Assembly (NCBI RefSeq): GCF_011601265.1
Contig: NZ_JAAOLX010000001.1
Location: 248,001-312,000 of the forward strand
Direction of reading: 5' to 3'
DNA length: 64,000 nt
From: Iodobacter violaceini
Lineage (GTDB): Bacteria > Pseudomonadota > Gammaproteobacteria > Burkholderiales > Chitinibacteraceae
In this document: positions 17,510-26,518 of the stretch, piece after piece
Layout of the letters: each line of letters begins with the position of its first letter
Position numbering within the stretch: the first letter of the stretch is position 1
Notes under the pieces: generated by a model
Told to the model about the DNA's origin: nothing
The model's input: the letters and a program-made list of their open reading frames with translations, nothing else
Databases searched by the model: none
Made by a program: the position numbers and the translations under genes

Positions 17510-17929
17510 ATGCAAATTCTTTACACAGCCAATGTAACCGCAACAGGTGGCCGAGATGGCCGCGCCACTTCTGATGATCAAAAACTGAATGTGCAATTAA
17601 GCACGCCCAAAGAGCTGGGCGGTGCAGGAGGCGAAGGGACAAACCCTGAGCAAATGTTTGCCGCCGGTTATTCAGCCTGCTTTATTGGCGCGATGAAATT
17701 TGTGGCTGCTGCAGAAAAAATTGCGCTGCCCGCAACAACATCGGTGAATGGTCTGGCAGGCATCGGCCCGAACGGCAAAGGTGGTTTTGGCTTACAAGTT
17801 GCACTGAATGTGACCATTCCAGGCATGGAGCGCAGCGCAGCTGAAGCACTTGTGCATAAAGCGCACGAAGTTTGCCCTTACTCCAACGCCACCCGTGGCA
17901 ATATTGAAGTGACGCTGGCTGTTTTATAA
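17510..17929 (+). CDS. ohr: organic hydroperoxide resistance protein Ohr
   Basis: This 139-residue OsmC/Ohr-fold thiol peroxidase reduces organic hydroperoxides, using lipoyl protein as reductant in characterised members. Catalytic cysteines are C57 ([14 protein letters not shown]) and C122 ([12 protein letters not shown]); the peroxide-orienting Arg is in GGRDGRA and the Glu in [14 protein letters not shown] 17510 is chosen because GGGAG lies 6-7 bases upstream; the frame runs back to 17459, across the promoter. It is controlled by the adjacent OhrR through the operators just upstream and ends before a small rho-independent terminator. Confidence 0.95.
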   Translation: MQILYTANVTATGGRDGRATSDDQKLNVQLSTPKELGGAGGEGTNPEQMFAAGYSACFIGAMKFVAAAEKIALPATTSVNGLAGIGPNGKGGFGLQVALNVTIPGMERSAAEALVHKAHEVCPYSNATRGNIEVTLAVL

Positions 17930-18026
17930 AGGCATCGCACTGATTAATGGGGCAGGGAAATCAAATTGGTTTGCCTGCCCGCAGATCTGCGTATATTTGA
18001 ATACGCATTTCCAAAGCCCCAGCCCC

Positions 18027-18049
18027 AAAACCGCTCTTGCGGCTTTTTT
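18027..18049 (+). terminator. rho-independent terminator after ohr
   Basis: The stem ccgc (18031-18034) / gcgg (18039-18042) with loop tctt is extended by A/T pairs on the outside and followed after one C by six T. The stem is short but the layout is typical. Confidence 0.55.
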
Positions 18050-18153
18050 CTTATTCAGACTTTATACATAATATGGATTACTTGTCACGGCTGCGCGTGA
18101 TCAGGATACTTTAATTAAATGTTGAATTAATTAAATAAAATTCTGGAACCATC

Positions 18154-18945
18154 ATGGGCCACTATTCAGCATTTCAAATCAGCCATGCAGTCACCCAGGC
18201 AGCCGCTTTAAATGCTGAGCGCCTGAGCGCGCTAATTTTATTTCTGCCGGCCCTGTTCTGCCTCTCCGGCAACGCCCGCGCCAGCAATACCATCCAAATA
18301 TGCATCGGTGATTTCCCGCCCTATAACAGCCGCAGCCTTCCCAAAAACGGCCCGGTTATCGAGATTGCCTCCGAGGCATTCCGGCGCTCTGGCTACCAGA
18401 TGCAATTTAAATTTATGCCCTGGGCGCGGATCTTAAAAGAAGGTGAACACGGGCAATGTGGCATTTTAGGCATCTGGCGAAATGCAGAGCGTGATTTAAT
18501 TTTTGAATACTCCCAGCCCATTGTGAAGCAAGAGCTTGGTTTTTTTGCCCGGCGGGGCAGCCAGTATCAGCTTGGCAACAAAAAAGTACTGGAATCCCTT
18601 TCAATTGGCGCAGAGCGCAGCAGTTATTTGCCCCCGGTTTTAAACAACCCGCAACTACACTTTGATCTGGCATCCAGCTTGCGCACCAATCTGCTAAAGC
18701 TTGCCAGAGAGCGTGTAGATATCGCTTATGGCAATAAAGCAGCAGGCCTGTATATGATCAGGACAGATCTAAACCTGCAAAATATAGAATGGCAAACCCC
18801 CGGCCTGGAAATCAAAGAAACTTATCTGGCTTTTGCCAAAATCCATAAAGAAAAAGCAACACTGCTCAAAGCATTTAACCGTGGCCTCAACAGCATGAAA
18901 GCCGATGGCAGCTATAAAAAAATACTGAATGCTGCAAAGCTGTAA
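18154..18945 (+). CDS. periplasmic amino-acid-type substrate-binding protein (SBP_bac_3)
   Basis: This is a 263-residue family-3 type binding protein. A long N-region leads to a signal peptide (LSALILFLPALFCLSGNARA). The mature part opens with TIQICIGDFPPYNSRSLP, the usual first strand and ligand loop, and continues with PVIEIASEAFRRSGYQMQFK, MPWARILKEGEHGQC and a terminal MKADGSYKKIL helix. No permease or ATPase gene is adjacent, so it may be an orphan that shares a transporter or acts as a sensor. It resembles the other orphan binding protein at 28.5 kb in general layout but is not a close copy. Confidence 0.8.
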   Translation: MGHYSAFQISHAVTQAAALNAERLSALILFLPALFCLSGNARASNTIQICIGDFPPYNSRSLPKNGPVIEIASEAFRRSGYQMQFKFMPWARILKEGEHGQCGILGIWRNAERDLIFEYSQPIVKQELGFFARRGSQYQLGNKKVLESLSIGAERSSYLPPVLNNPQLHFDLASSLRTNLLKLARERVDIAYGNKAAGLYMIRTDLNLQNIEWQTPGLEIKETYLAFAKIHKEKATLLKAFNRGLNSMKADGSYKKILNAAKL

Positions 18946-19246
18946 TTCAGGCCCGGCTTAATTTAATCAGTTAAAGCAAACAGTACGTTTCATAAGAAGC
19001 CTTCTTCCAGAGCAGAAACTCTGTTATTAAAAAAAATCAGGGCAAATACCGCTCCTGTGCTGTCTGCACTTACTTGAAAGGATGCGCGGTAAGCCACCAG
19101 GAAGACCAACATCTTTGCCCCAGATCAAGCAAATAGCCGCACTTTTTTACCCAATCAGCAATAGCCAGCCCCTCCCCCTCTCCTCCTTCTGCCCTCTCTC
19201 TGCTAAAATCCGCCATTAAACTTCGGCTTTAACAGGACATTCGAGC
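18946..19246. other. spacer upstream of yebC
   Basis: This is about 300 bases of mixed composition with no gene, terminator or repeat that I could support. It should hold the yebC promoter. A purine-rich caggac stretch about 12 bases before the yebC ATG may be the ribosome site. Confidence 0.4.
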
Positions 19247-19975
19247 ATGGCAGGTCACTCAAAGTGGGCAAATATTCAGCATCGTAAAGGTCGCCAGGAC
19301 GCCAAACGCGGCCAGCTCTTTACCCGTCTGATTAAAGAAATTACCGTTGCAGCCAAGATGGGCGGCGCGGAAATTGAAACCAATCCGCGTTTACGTCTGG
19401 CGATTGATAAAGCCTACGACGCAAATATGCCTAAAGACAATGTACAGCGGGCCGTTGAGCGTGGTTCGGGCAATCTGGAAGGCGTAGATTACGTAGAATG
19501 CCGCTACGAAGGTTATGGCATTGGCGGTGCAGCGGTCATGATCGACTGCCTGACCGATAATAAAGTGCGTACTGTGGCCGAAGTGCGCCATGCCTTTGCC
19601 AAGTGCGGCGGCAATATGGGTGCAGACGGCTGCGTGTCTTTCCAGTTTAAACACTGTGGTACGCTGATTTTTGCACCTGGCACACCTGAAGACGCACTGA
19701 TGGAAGTCGCGCTGGAAGCGGGTGCAGAAGATATCATCACCAATGATGATGGCTCTATCGAAGTGATTACCCCGCCCTACGAATTTATCACCGTAAAAGA
19801 AGCGCTGGAAAAAGCAGGCTTTAAAGCAGAAATGGGCGAAGTGACCATGAAGCCACAGGCCGAAACCGAGATCCTCGGTGACGATGTGGCCAAAATGCAA
19901 AAGCTGCTCGACATGCTGGAAAACCTTGACGACGCTCAGGCGGTGTACACCACCGCAGTAATGGATGAAGAGTAA
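19247..19975 (+). CDS. yebC: YebC/PmpR family protein (TACO1-like)
   Basis: This 242-residue protein begins with the invariant [20 protein letters not shown]. YebC-family proteins bind DNA as regulators (PmpR) and, in recent work, act on the ribosome to relieve stalling at proline-rich stretches. The three-domain layout is intact: N-terminal helical bundle, central alpha/beta ([20 protein letters not shown]) and C-terminal alpha/beta ([14 protein letters not shown]). The length equals the family norm. No ruvC follows, unlike in many genomes. A strong terminator ends the transcript. Confidence 0.96.
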   Translation: MAGHSKWANIQHRKGRQDAKRGQLFTRLIKEITVAAKMGGAEIETNPRLRLAIDKAYDANMPKDNVQRAVERGSGNLEGVDYVECRYEGYGIGGAAVMIDCLTDNKVRTVAEVRHAFAKCGGNMGADGCVSFQFKHCGTLIFAPGTPEDALMEVALEAGAEDIITNDDGSIEVITPPYEFITVKEALEKAGFKAEMGEVTMKPQAETEILGDDVAKMQKLLDMLENLDDAQAVYTTAVMDEE

Positions 19976-20006
19976 TCTGGCTGACACCCGCATATCAAGA
20001 AAAACG

Positions 20007-20033
20007 GCCCGCAGAAATGCGGGCTTTTTTTTT
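20007..20033 (+). terminator. rho-independent terminator after yebC
   Basis: Stem gcccgca (20007-20013), loop gaaa and tgcgggc (20018-20024), followed by nine T (20025-20033). It stands 30 bases after the yebC stop. Confidence 0.93.
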
Positions 20034-20074
20034 GAGCACTATAAAGATCAGGAAGCATCTTTACGGGCGCAGTC

Positions 20075-21907
20075 ATGCTGCAACGCTTTTCCTATCTTTC
20101 AATCTTTATTCTGCTGAGCAGCTTGCTGATATTAGATTACGGTTGGCTGAATTTTAGCGCCGTGATTGATGACAGAAGCGGCGACTGGCTGCTGGAGAAA
20201 AACGCCAGCCGCCGTGCGGCCTCTGCCGATATTGTGATTATCGATATCGATCAGAAAAGCCTGGAAACCATGAATGAAGTAGCGGGCAGCTGGCCATGGC
20301 CACGCGCCATTCATGCCGAGCTGCTCAGTGCAATTGCCGCGCATCAGCCCAAAGCCATTGTATTTGATGTGTTATTTAACGAGCCCGATACCTTTCGCGC
20401 CGACAGCGATCAGCTGTTCAGAGACACCGTTTTACAGCTGCACAATATTTACCTGCCCAGCACCCTGCTGGTAGATGGTATTGGCGCACGGCTCGCCGAT
20501 TTACCTGCTGTTTACGGCCTGAAAAAAACGCAGGACGCTAAGCCCGATGCCCGTGCCCCTTTGCTCTTACCGCTGGTGCTGCCGCCTGAAACCTGGCGTG
20601 GTGGCCTGATTAATTTTAAAAAAGACGCCGACGGTACAGGCCGCCATTACTGGATTTACGCCGAAACCCAGGGCTGGCGCCTGCCCTCCCTGCCCGCCCG
20701 CATCGCGGCAGACTTTAACTGGCCCATGCCCCAAGGCAGCGATATCCGCATCAATTGGTCGCAAGCACATCAGCACATCAGCTACAGCGATCTCTATTTT
20801 GATTTCAACCGCGAAAAACCGCAGCGCCCTGCCAATGAATTAAGCGGCAAGATCGTCATTATCGGCACCGCCGCACCGGGCTTGCAGGATTTGCGCCCTA
20901 CGCCGCTTTCAGCCAACTTCCCTGGCGTCGAGATTTTGGCTACATCCATCGATAATCTGCAGCACGGCGACTGGCTGCAAACCCCTGCCCGCGTCTATTT
21001 TGCGCCACTGGGGCTGTTGCTAATCCTGCTTTTATTTCTGAGTTTTCAGCGCAAGGTGAACACCCTGTATTCAGGCGGCGCACTGCTGCTGGCTACGCTG
21101 CTGGGCTTAGGTATTTTCTGGCTGGGCCTTGGCCACATGCAGTACTGGCCTATTGCCGCCGCCATAGCCTGGGCCTGGGTCTATTACTGGCTGGCGGCGC
21201 TGTTTGCCTATCTGGCAGAAAAAGCCCAGCGCGAACAGGCCATCAATTTGTTCGGGCGATTTCTGGATCAGCGCGTGGTCCGGCAGCTGGTGGCGCAAGG
21301 CGAAATTCACAGCAGCCAGCAGGCCGAATCACGTGAGCTCACCATCTTGTTTTCTGATATTCGCGGTTTTACCACGCTGTCTGAAACGCGCACACCTGAA
21401 TATATCGTCGGCCTGCTCAACCGTTATTTCTCCCAGCAGGTTGAGATTATTTTCCGCCACGGCGGCACGCTGGATAAGTTTATTGGCGACGCCATTATGG
21501 CGTTTTGGGGCGCACCAATGAATGACAGCGAGCACGCCAGACACGCCGTAGCTGCCGCCATTGAAATGTCGGCAGCACTGGTCAAATTTAAAACCGAGCT
21601 GACCGATCTGGGCGCTGATTTTGATATCGGCATTGGCCTGCATACCGGCCCCGCCGTGGTGGGCTTTATTGGCTCGGATGCGCGGCTGGATTACACAATT
21701 ATTGGCGATTCGGTCAACCTCGCCTCACGGATCGAAGGCCTGACCAAGGGCATCTCCCGCGTGCTGATATCCGACGCCACCCGGCTGGCCTGCAATGAAC
21801 ATTTTCAATTTGTACCGCACGGCAGCTTTCATGTGAAAGGCCGCGAGCAAGAAGTAGAGCTGTTTGAACCCCGTTTAAATTCTGAAGACGTAAGGAAGAC
21901 ATCATGA
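20075..21907 (+). CDS. CHASE2-domain class III adenylate/guanylate cyclase
   Basis: This is a 610-residue membrane-bound nucleotide cyclase. One N-terminal membrane helix (8-22) is followed by a periplasmic CHASE2 sensor (about 30-300: IVIIDIDQKSLETM, SWPWPRAIHAELL, KIVIIGTAAPGLQD), then three C-terminal-side membrane helices (about 308-380) and a class III cyclase domain (about 418-600). The metal-binding aspartates are D428 (LFSDIRGFTTLSE) and D472 (LDKFIGDAIMAFWG); K468 in that second motif is the adenine-selecting Lys, so cAMP is the likelier product. The transition-state block DYTIIGDSVNLASRIEGL is intact. The stop overlaps the next ATG by four bases, so it heads a three-gene unit. Confidence 0.92.
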   Translation: MLQRFSYLSIFILLSSLLILDYGWLNFSAVIDDRSGDWLLEKNASRRAASADIVIIDIDQKSLETMNEVAGSWPWPRAIHAELLSAIAAHQPKAIVFDVLFNEPDTFRADSDQLFRDTVLQLHNIYLPSTLLVDGIGARLADLPAVYGLKKTQDAKPDARAPLLLPLVLPPETWRGGLINFKKDADGTGRHYWIYAETQGWRLPSLPARIAADFNWPMPQGSDIRINWSQAHQHISYSDLYFDFNREKPQRPANELSGKIVIIGTAAPGLQDLRPTPLSANFPGVEILATSIDNLQHGDWLQTPARVYFAPLGLLLILLLFLSFQRKVNTLYSGGALLLATLLGLGIFWLGLGHMQYWPIAAAIAWAWVYYWLAALFAYLAEKAQREQAINLFGRFLDQRVVRQLVAQGEIHSSQQAESRELTILFSDIRGFTTLSETRTPEYIVGLLNRYFSQQVEIIFRHGGTLDKFIGDAIMAFWGAPMNDSEHARHAVAAAIEMSAALVKFKTELTDLGADFDIGIGLHTGPAVVGFIGSDARLDYTIIGDSVNLASRIEGLTKGISRVLISDATRLACNEHFQFVPHGSFHVKGREQEVELFEPRLNSEDVRKTS

Positions 21908-22416
21908 AAAATGGACTATGGCTGCTGCTCGCCTTAGGCAGCACCGCTTGGGCCGAAACGGCCAGTGTGATCCGCGATTCTGATTTACGCGATAAACCTT
22001 TTCTGGATGCTGCCGTGATTGGCCAGCTTAAAAAAGACAATGTGGTGGATATCCAGATGCGCCAGGGCGCGTGGATGCAGGTCAAAAACGAGAGCAAGCT
22101 TACCGGCTGGATCAAATTACTGAATGTCAGAACAGGCAAAGGCAGCGAAGGCAGCACTCTGGCTTCACTAAATCCATTTAAAACAGGCTCTTCCGGCAGC
22201 ACCGTCACCACCGGGGTAAAAGGGCTGTCCGCCGAGCAGCTGCAAAATGCCCAGCCCAATCCGGAAGAGCTGGCTAGGCTGAAAAACTTCACGGCAAGTG
22301 AGGCAGAGGCACAAAAAAGCGCTGCCAAAGAAAAACTGATCGCGCAGGAAGTGGCATATATCGCCATGGAAAAAACCCCTGCCTCTGATGACAGCCCAAA
22401 AAACAGGAGAAACTAA
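21904..22416 (+). CDS. secreted SH3b-domain protein
   Basis: This is a 170-residue exported protein with signal peptide MKNGLWLLLALGSTAWA and then a bacterial SH3 domain, residues about 18-75 (ASVIRDSDLRDKPFLDAAVI, then GAWMQVKNESKLTGWIKLLNV). The remainder is low-complexity and charged helix. The start ATG overlaps the cyclase stop (ATGA), which implies translational coupling; the M48 protease ATG follows its stop by two bases. Bacterial SH3 domains usually bind peptidoglycan or peptides, so a periplasmic adaptor for the protease or the CHASE2 sensor is possible (inference). Confidence 0.85.
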   Translation: MKNGLWLLLALGSTAWAETASVIRDSDLRDKPFLDAAVIGQLKKDNVVDIQMRQGAWMQVKNESKLTGWIKLLNVRTGKGSEGSTLASLNPFKTGSSGSTVTTGVKGLSAEQLQNAQPNPEELARLKNFTASEAEAQKSAAKEKLIAQEVAYIAMEKTPASDDSPKNRRN

Positions 22417-22418
22417 TC

Positions 22419-23279
22419 ATGCGTATCCGCCTGACCATACTGGCCTGCTTATTGCCTGCTGCCGCTTTTGCCTTTGATTTTGGCAAACTGGATATCAGTA
22501 ATTTAATTGAAGGGGTAAAAAACACGGCCGATGCCATGCACAAGGCAACGCCTGCAGAAGAAGAGGCTATAGGTGCAAGCGCTGCCTCACTTTTACTGGG
22601 AGCAGCGCCTTTAGTGGCCAACCCCGCTTTGCAGCACTATGTAAACCAGGTCGGCATGTGGATTGTCAAACAATCTGAACAGCCCGACAGAGTGTTCCAT
22701 TTTGGCGTGATAGACAGCCCCAATATCAACGCCTTTACCACCCCCGGCGGCTATATCCTGCTCACAAGAGGGCTGTTTGATACCTTTCGCAATGAGGCAG
22801 AATTAGCTGGCGTATTAGCCCACGAAATTACCCACACGCTGAAACGCCACCATATGCAGGCCATTGAATCCGGGAAATGGCAAAAAGTAGGCAGCAATAT
22901 CGCCAAGGCCGGAGCAGATAACGTTAAAAACAGCACCGCCTCGCAGCTTGTTTCACTTGGCAGTAAAAATGCGCTGGAGCTGTTTGTAAGGGGGCTCGAT
23001 AAGGGCGATGAATATGAAGCAGACATTGGCGGCATGGTTTTAGCCGCCAGAGCGGGCTACAACCCCTACGGCTTAGTCTCGGTATTACAAACGCTGGGCA
23101 GCATCAACCCAACAGAGGGCACAGTAGCTCTGATGTTCAGCACCCACCCCAGCCCAAGCGACAGGCTCAATACCATTGAAGAGGTGATTGGGGACAAACT
23201 CGAAAACTACGCAGGAGGCGCAGAAAGCACCAAACGCTTTCAAACCATTAAAGCATCGTTGGGTACGGCAAAAAAATAA
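22419..23279 (+). CDS. M48-family zinc metalloprotease
   Basis: This is a 286-residue periplasmic protease. The signal peptide ends at AAAFA (about residue 18). The zinc site is H135-E-I-T-H139 in GVLAHEITHTLKRHH, and the third ligand Glu lies in the downstream GDEYEADIGGMVLA block. STHPSPSDRLNTIEE near residue 243 is the conserved M48 tail motif. Unlike BepA/YfgC it has no TPR extension, so it is the short LoiP/YggG-like form, though the signal has no clear lipobox. It is last in the cyclase-SH3b-protease unit. Family members remove misfolded outer-membrane proteins; the cyclase link suggests stress signalling, which is inference. Confidence 0.92.
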   Translation: MRIRLTILACLLPAAAFAFDFGKLDISNLIEGVKNTADAMHKATPAEEEAIGASAASLLLGAAPLVANPALQHYVNQVGMWIVKQSEQPDRVFHFGVIDSPNINAFTTPGGYILLTRGLFDTFRNEAELAGVLAHEITHTLKRHHMQAIESGKWQKVGSNIAKAGADNVKNSTASQLVSLGSKNALELFVRGLDKGDEYEADIGGMVLAARAGYNPYGLVSVLQTLGSINPTEGTVALMFSTHPSPSDRLNTIEEVIGDKLENYAGGAESTKRFQTIKASLGTAKK

Positions 23280-23293
23280 AGGTCACCGAGTAG

Positions 23294-23326
23294 GTCGGGT
23301 TAGCGAGCTTTACCGCGTAACCCGAC
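23294..23326. repeat. extragenic hairpin repeat (gtcgggtta...taacccgac)
   Basis: gtcgggtta at 23294-23302 pairs perfectly with taacccgac at 23318-23326; gcg and cgc extend the stem inward. The motif, a gtcgggttagcg-type palindrome, is a common kind of short extragenic repeat in proteobacteria. It lies 15 bases after the protease stop and may act as a transcript 3' end stabiliser. Confidence 0.65.
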
Positions 23327-23403
23327 AATAGCCTCACCACCTAAGCCGACATGCCCAATCAATCCCCCCTTCCCAACACAATCACTGATTGTTACACAGT
23401 GAA

Positions 23404-23517
23404 CATCTTTTTAGTGCCTTCGGCACGTTGATTTTGGCGCGGTATCCACCGCAGGGACCCCCTTTCTTGAACGGCCAGGAAAGGAAGCAAAACCGCAACC
23501 TCAAAGCACGAAGGCCC
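23404..23517 (-). repeat. dispersed intergenic repeat, copy A
   Basis: The reverse complement of this stretch matches 34050-34172 over most of its length: tcgtgctttgaggttgcggt, ttcctggccgttcaagaaag and aatcaacgtgcc-gaa-ggcac. It ends in a conserved 5-bp hairpin (gtgcc/ggcac, 23414-23426). The middle 25 bases differ between copies. The orientation is opposite to copies B and C. Confidence 0.75.
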
Positions 23518-23754
23518 CTGCGCTGCGATAGGAATACTCATTACGGGGTTGTAAAATACTCAAAAACTACAAGATAACTGAACTCAAGTCTTGTTTTTCT
23601 CGGTAAAACTCTGTGCTCTCTGTGGCTCCGTATTTCATGATTTGAGGTTGCCTGCGTAACATCACACAATAAGTAAAATCCACAAGTAAGTTAAAACACG
23701 TGCTGCGCTGCGCCTCGCCGTATAATCTGCCTACCTTACTTGGGAAATCCATCC

Positions 23755-25050
23755 ATGCAGCCTTACGTAACCCGCCGTGCAACCTTGTCCACACGCTTAC
23801 CTGCAGGTGTGGTTATTGTGCCCAATACCACTGAAATCATTCGTAATGCCGATTCAACCTATCCGTTTCGTTACGATTCCAGCTTTTATTACCTCACTGG
23901 TTTTAATGAACCCGATGCCGTTTTTGTACAAGTCATCAGCGAAGACAGCACACAAAATATTCTGTTCTGCCGCCCTAAAGATTTAGAGCGCGAAATCTGG
24001 GATGGCCACCGCCACGGCCCTGATGCGGCCCGTGAGCAGTTTGGCTTTGATGCTGCTTATTCCATTGAAGAGCTCGACAATAAAATGGTCGAGCTCTTAC
24101 AAAACCAGCCACGCCTGCATACCGTTTATGGCCACAATGCAGCATGGGACAGCCGGGTTTCAGGCTGGGTGAATGGCGTGCGCGCAAAAGTGCGCAGCGG
24201 TATCACCGCCCCGAATGAAATCGCCGATGTGCGCGGCACCATTGCCGAAATGCGTTTATTTAAAGATGAGTTTGAAATCGCACTCTTGCGTCAGGCCGGG
24301 CAAATCAACTCGGCGGCCCACGTGCGCGCCATGCGCTTTGCGCGCCCGGGGCAAATGGAATACGAAGTAGAAGCAGAAATTCTGCACGATTACTACCGTC
24401 AGGGCAGCCGCTTTCCTGCTTACTCCAGCATTGTGGCAGCAGGCGCCAATGCCTGCGTGCTGCATTACGGTGAAAATAATGCCCGCATGAACGATGGCGA
24501 TTTACTGCTGATCGACGCCGGTTGCGAGATCGGCGGCTATGCCTCTGATATCACCCGCACCTTCCCGGTCAACGGCAAATTCAGCGGCCCGCAAAAAGAC
24601 GTTTACGAAATCACCCTTGCCGCCCAATACGCCGCGCTCGATGTTTGCCGCGCGGGCAAAAGCTGGAACGCCCCCCACGAGGCCGCTGTACGTGTACTTG
24701 CTCAGGGCATGATCGATTTAGGCTTATTGCAAGGCTCGCTCGACGGTGTGCTTGAATCGCTGAGCTATAAGCAGTTTTATATGCACAACACCGGCCACTG
24801 GATGGGTCTCGATGTGCACGATGCAGGCGCTTATAAAATCAAAGGCGAATGGCGCAATCTGGAAGCAGGCATGGTGATGACGGTAGAGCCAGGCTTTTAC
24901 ATCCGCCCCGCCGCCAATGTGCCCAAGCACTTTGAAAACATCGGCGTGCGTATCGAAGATGATGTGCTGATCACTAAGGATGGCATGGAAAACCTGGACG
25001 CCAGCTGCCCGAAAACCGTGGCAGAAATTGAAGCGATCATGGCAAGGTAA
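23755..25050 (+). CDS. pepP: Xaa-Pro aminopeptidase PepP
   Basis: This 431-residue dinuclear-metal aminopeptidase removes N-terminal residues before proline. The N-terminal creatinase-like domain (residues 1-170: PFRYDSSFYYLTGFNEPDAV) precedes the pita-bread catalytic domain. The metal ligands are visible in order: LLLIDAGCEIGGYASDITRT (two Asp), NTGHWMGLDVHD (His), MTVEPGFYI (Glu) and IGVRIEDDVLI (Glu). ATG 23755 is used; a TTG at 23740 would add five residues without a ribosome site. The UbiH-family gene follows after 298 bases, an arrangement related to the pepP-ubiH pairing of gammaproteobacteria, although repeats separate them here. Confidence 0.95.
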   Translation: MQPYVTRRATLSTRLPAGVVIVPNTTEIIRNADSTYPFRYDSSFYYLTGFNEPDAVFVQVISEDSTQNILFCRPKDLEREIWDGHRHGPDAAREQFGFDAAYSIEELDNKMVELLQNQPRLHTVYGHNAAWDSRVSGWVNGVRAKVRSGITAPNEIADVRGTIAEMRLFKDEFEIALLRQAGQINSAAHVRAMRFARPGQMEYEVEAEILHDYYRQGSRFPAYSSIVAAGANACVLHYGENNARMNDGDLLLIDAGCEIGGYASDITRTFPVNGKFSGPQKDVYEITLAAQYAALDVCRAGKSWNAPHEAAVRVLAQGMIDLGLLQGSLDGVLESLSYKQFYMHNTGHWMGLDVHDAGAYKIKGEWRNLEAGMVMTVEPGFYIRPAANVPKHFENIGVRIEDDVLITKDGMENLDASCPKTVAEIEAIMAR

Positions 25051-25123
25051 GGTATGTGTTTTTTGTATGACGGATGAAAGCCACCGTGCACAAAGCAAAA
25101 CGATCTGCGTAAGTTTGATGTAT

Positions 25124-25146
25124 TTCCCCCTTTTACAAAGGGGGAA
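25124..25146. terminator. 10-bp palindrome after pepP
   Basis: ttccccctttt-type stem: ttccccctttat 25124-25133 (ten paired bases) with loop tac and aaagggggaa at 25137-25146. The stem is perfect, but no T-run follows, so it is either a weak terminator or an extragenic hairpin. Confidence 0.45.
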
Positions 25147-25200
25147 GCTGCTGCCCTGAAGTCCCCACCAGACTGATGCAGATCCTTTTGCGCGCGGGCT

Positions 25201-25248
25201 ACCGCTCCTAAATCAACGTGCCAAAGGCACTAAAAAGATCTTTTTGAC
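25201..25248 (+). repeat. dispersed intergenic repeat, copy B (short)
   Basis: ccgctcctaaatcaacgtgcc-aaa-ggcactaaaaag matches the right-hand 45 bases of copy C (34130-34172). The gtgcc/ggcac stem (25218-25230) is kept while the loop changes from gaa to aaa. It is followed by the perfect palindrome aaaaagatcttttt at 25232-25245, which could terminate transcription. Confidence 0.7.
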
Positions 25249-25348
25249 GTTGATTAGCTTGATATGTCATGTTACAAAAGGCGGGTTTCACCCACCCTGC
25301 CGATGGCCTTAAACTCATCCCTTGCCTCAAATTTTTCCTCAGGTCAAT

Positions 25349-26518
25349 ATGCTCGTAGAAAAACTCCCCCTCCATGTAGATGTGCTGATTGTTGGCGGTG
25401 GCCCGATTGGCGCTTTGGTTGTGCAAAGGCTGGCAGCAGCAGGTGTTGATGCCCTGCTGCTTGATGCCAAACCCAAAATTGAAGCCGACCCGCGTGCGCT
25501 GGCCTTATCCTGGGCAAGCTTTGAAGCTTTAGATCAAGTGGGTTTATGGGGAACCGGGCTGGCTGCTACAGCCATCACCCGGGTACATATCTCGCAGCAG
25601 GGCACAATCGGCCGCACCGAGCTGCTGGCCAGCGAGCTGGGCCTGCCTGCTTTGGGCTTTGTGGTGGACTATGACAAACTGGCCCGCCGCGCTTTCAGTA
25701 CACTCAGCGAAAGCACAGCCAAAGCAGCACTGGGTTATCGCGTTAGTAAAATCACACGACTGGCCCGCTTTGCCCAGGTCAAAATCGACGGCCCCAATGG
25801 AGAGGAGCGGCTCACTGCCCGCCTTGTGGTACTTGCTGACGGCGGCCAGCTGATTAGCCAGCTGGACGATATTATCCAGACCGTTAAGCCTTACCAGCAG
25901 CACGCCATCCTCGCCAGGCTCACCCCCGCCGAGCCGCATGGCGGCATGGCTTATGAGCGTTTTGCGGATGACGCCACGCTGGCTCTCCTGCCCAATGGCA
26001 AGGATTTCACCCTTGTCTGGCCACAATCCCCCGAGCTGGCCAGCGAGCGGCTCGCCATGAGTGATGGTGATTTTCTGCAGGAAGTCAGCAAGCGTTTTTC
26101 AGGCCGCATCGCAGGATTTAGCAGCGTAGCTTCGCGTGCCAGCTGGCCGCTGGCTTTAAAAACACTCAATTCCGTAGTCGGCCGCCGCGTGGCTTTGATC
26201 GGCAATGCGGCACAAACACTGCACCCTGTAGCAGGCCAGGGCCTGAATCTTGGTCTGCGCGATGCCACCACGCTGGCCGGGCTGATTATCGCAAGCCGCC
26301 AGGATGAAATCGGCGAGCCGGAGCAACTTGCCCGCTACGCCCGCCTCAGAAAAAAAGACGCCGGTATTGTGACCCACTTTACCGATGGCCTGATCACCTA
26401 CTTTGATCACCCAGGCCCCCTGCTCAAACACGGCCGCAGCTTAGGCCTGATCGCCATGGACCAAATGGGCTGGCTGAGAAAAGGCTTTGCAAAGCGGATG
26501 GTATTTGGGGCGAGGTAA
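25349..26518 (+). CDS. ubiH: UbiH/UbiF/VisC/COQ6-family FAD-dependent hydroxylase
   Basis: This 389-residue flavin monooxygenase of ubiquinone biosynthesis adds a ring hydroxyl, at C4, C5 or C6 depending on the member. The FAD site is VDVLIVGGGPIGALVVQRL (about residues 10-28), the DG-type motif is VVLADGGQ, and the family signature is GNAAQTLHPVAGQGLNLGLRD (about 290-310). ATG 25349 is preceded by cagg; the frame runs back to 25322 without support. Position after pepP argues for ubiH rather than ubiI or ubiF, but by eye the exact ring position cannot be told. The C-terminal DQMGWLRKGFAKRMVFG helix is typical. Confidence 0.88.
   Translation: MLVEKLPLHVDVLIVGGGPIGALVVQRLAAAGVDALLLDAKPKIEADPRALALSWASFEALDQVGLWGTGLAATAITRVHISQQGTIGRTELLASELGLPALGFVVDYDKLARRAFSTLSESTAKAALGYRVSKITRLARFAQVKIDGPNGEERLTARLVVLADGGQLISQLDDIIQTVKPYQQHAILARLTPAEPHGGMAYERFADDATLALLPNGKDFTLVWPQSPELASERLAMSDGDFLQEVSKRFSGRIAGFSSVASRASWPLALKTLNSVVGRRVALIGNAAQTLHPVAGQGLNLGLRDATTLAGLIIASRQDEIGEPEQLARYARLRKKDAGIVTHFTDGLITYFDHPGPLLKHGRSLGLIAMDQMGWLRKGFAKRMVFGAR

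Larger units (their letters stand above)
23280..23754. other. repeat-filled spacer between the M48 gene and pepP
   Basis: This is about 475 bases with no gene. It contains a 9-bp perfect hairpin repeat at 23294-23326 and copy A of a dispersed repeat at about 23404-23517. From about 23580 to 23754 it is plain sequence that should include the pepP promoter; a ggga ribosome site lies 10 bases before the pepP ATG. Confidence 0.6.
25051..25348. other. spacer between pepP and the ubiH-like gene
   Basis: This is just under 300 bases. It holds a strong palindrome at 25124-25146, a truncated copy B of the dispersed repeat at 25201-25248, and a gcgggtttcaccc segment at 25281-25293 that matches one arm of the hairpin at 33822-33867. 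No gene is present. Confidence 0.55.

Noticed and set aside
19391-19993. 200-codon open frame antisense to yebC
   Set aside because: Mirror frame of a highly conserved gene; Phe/His-rich composition and no ribosome site.
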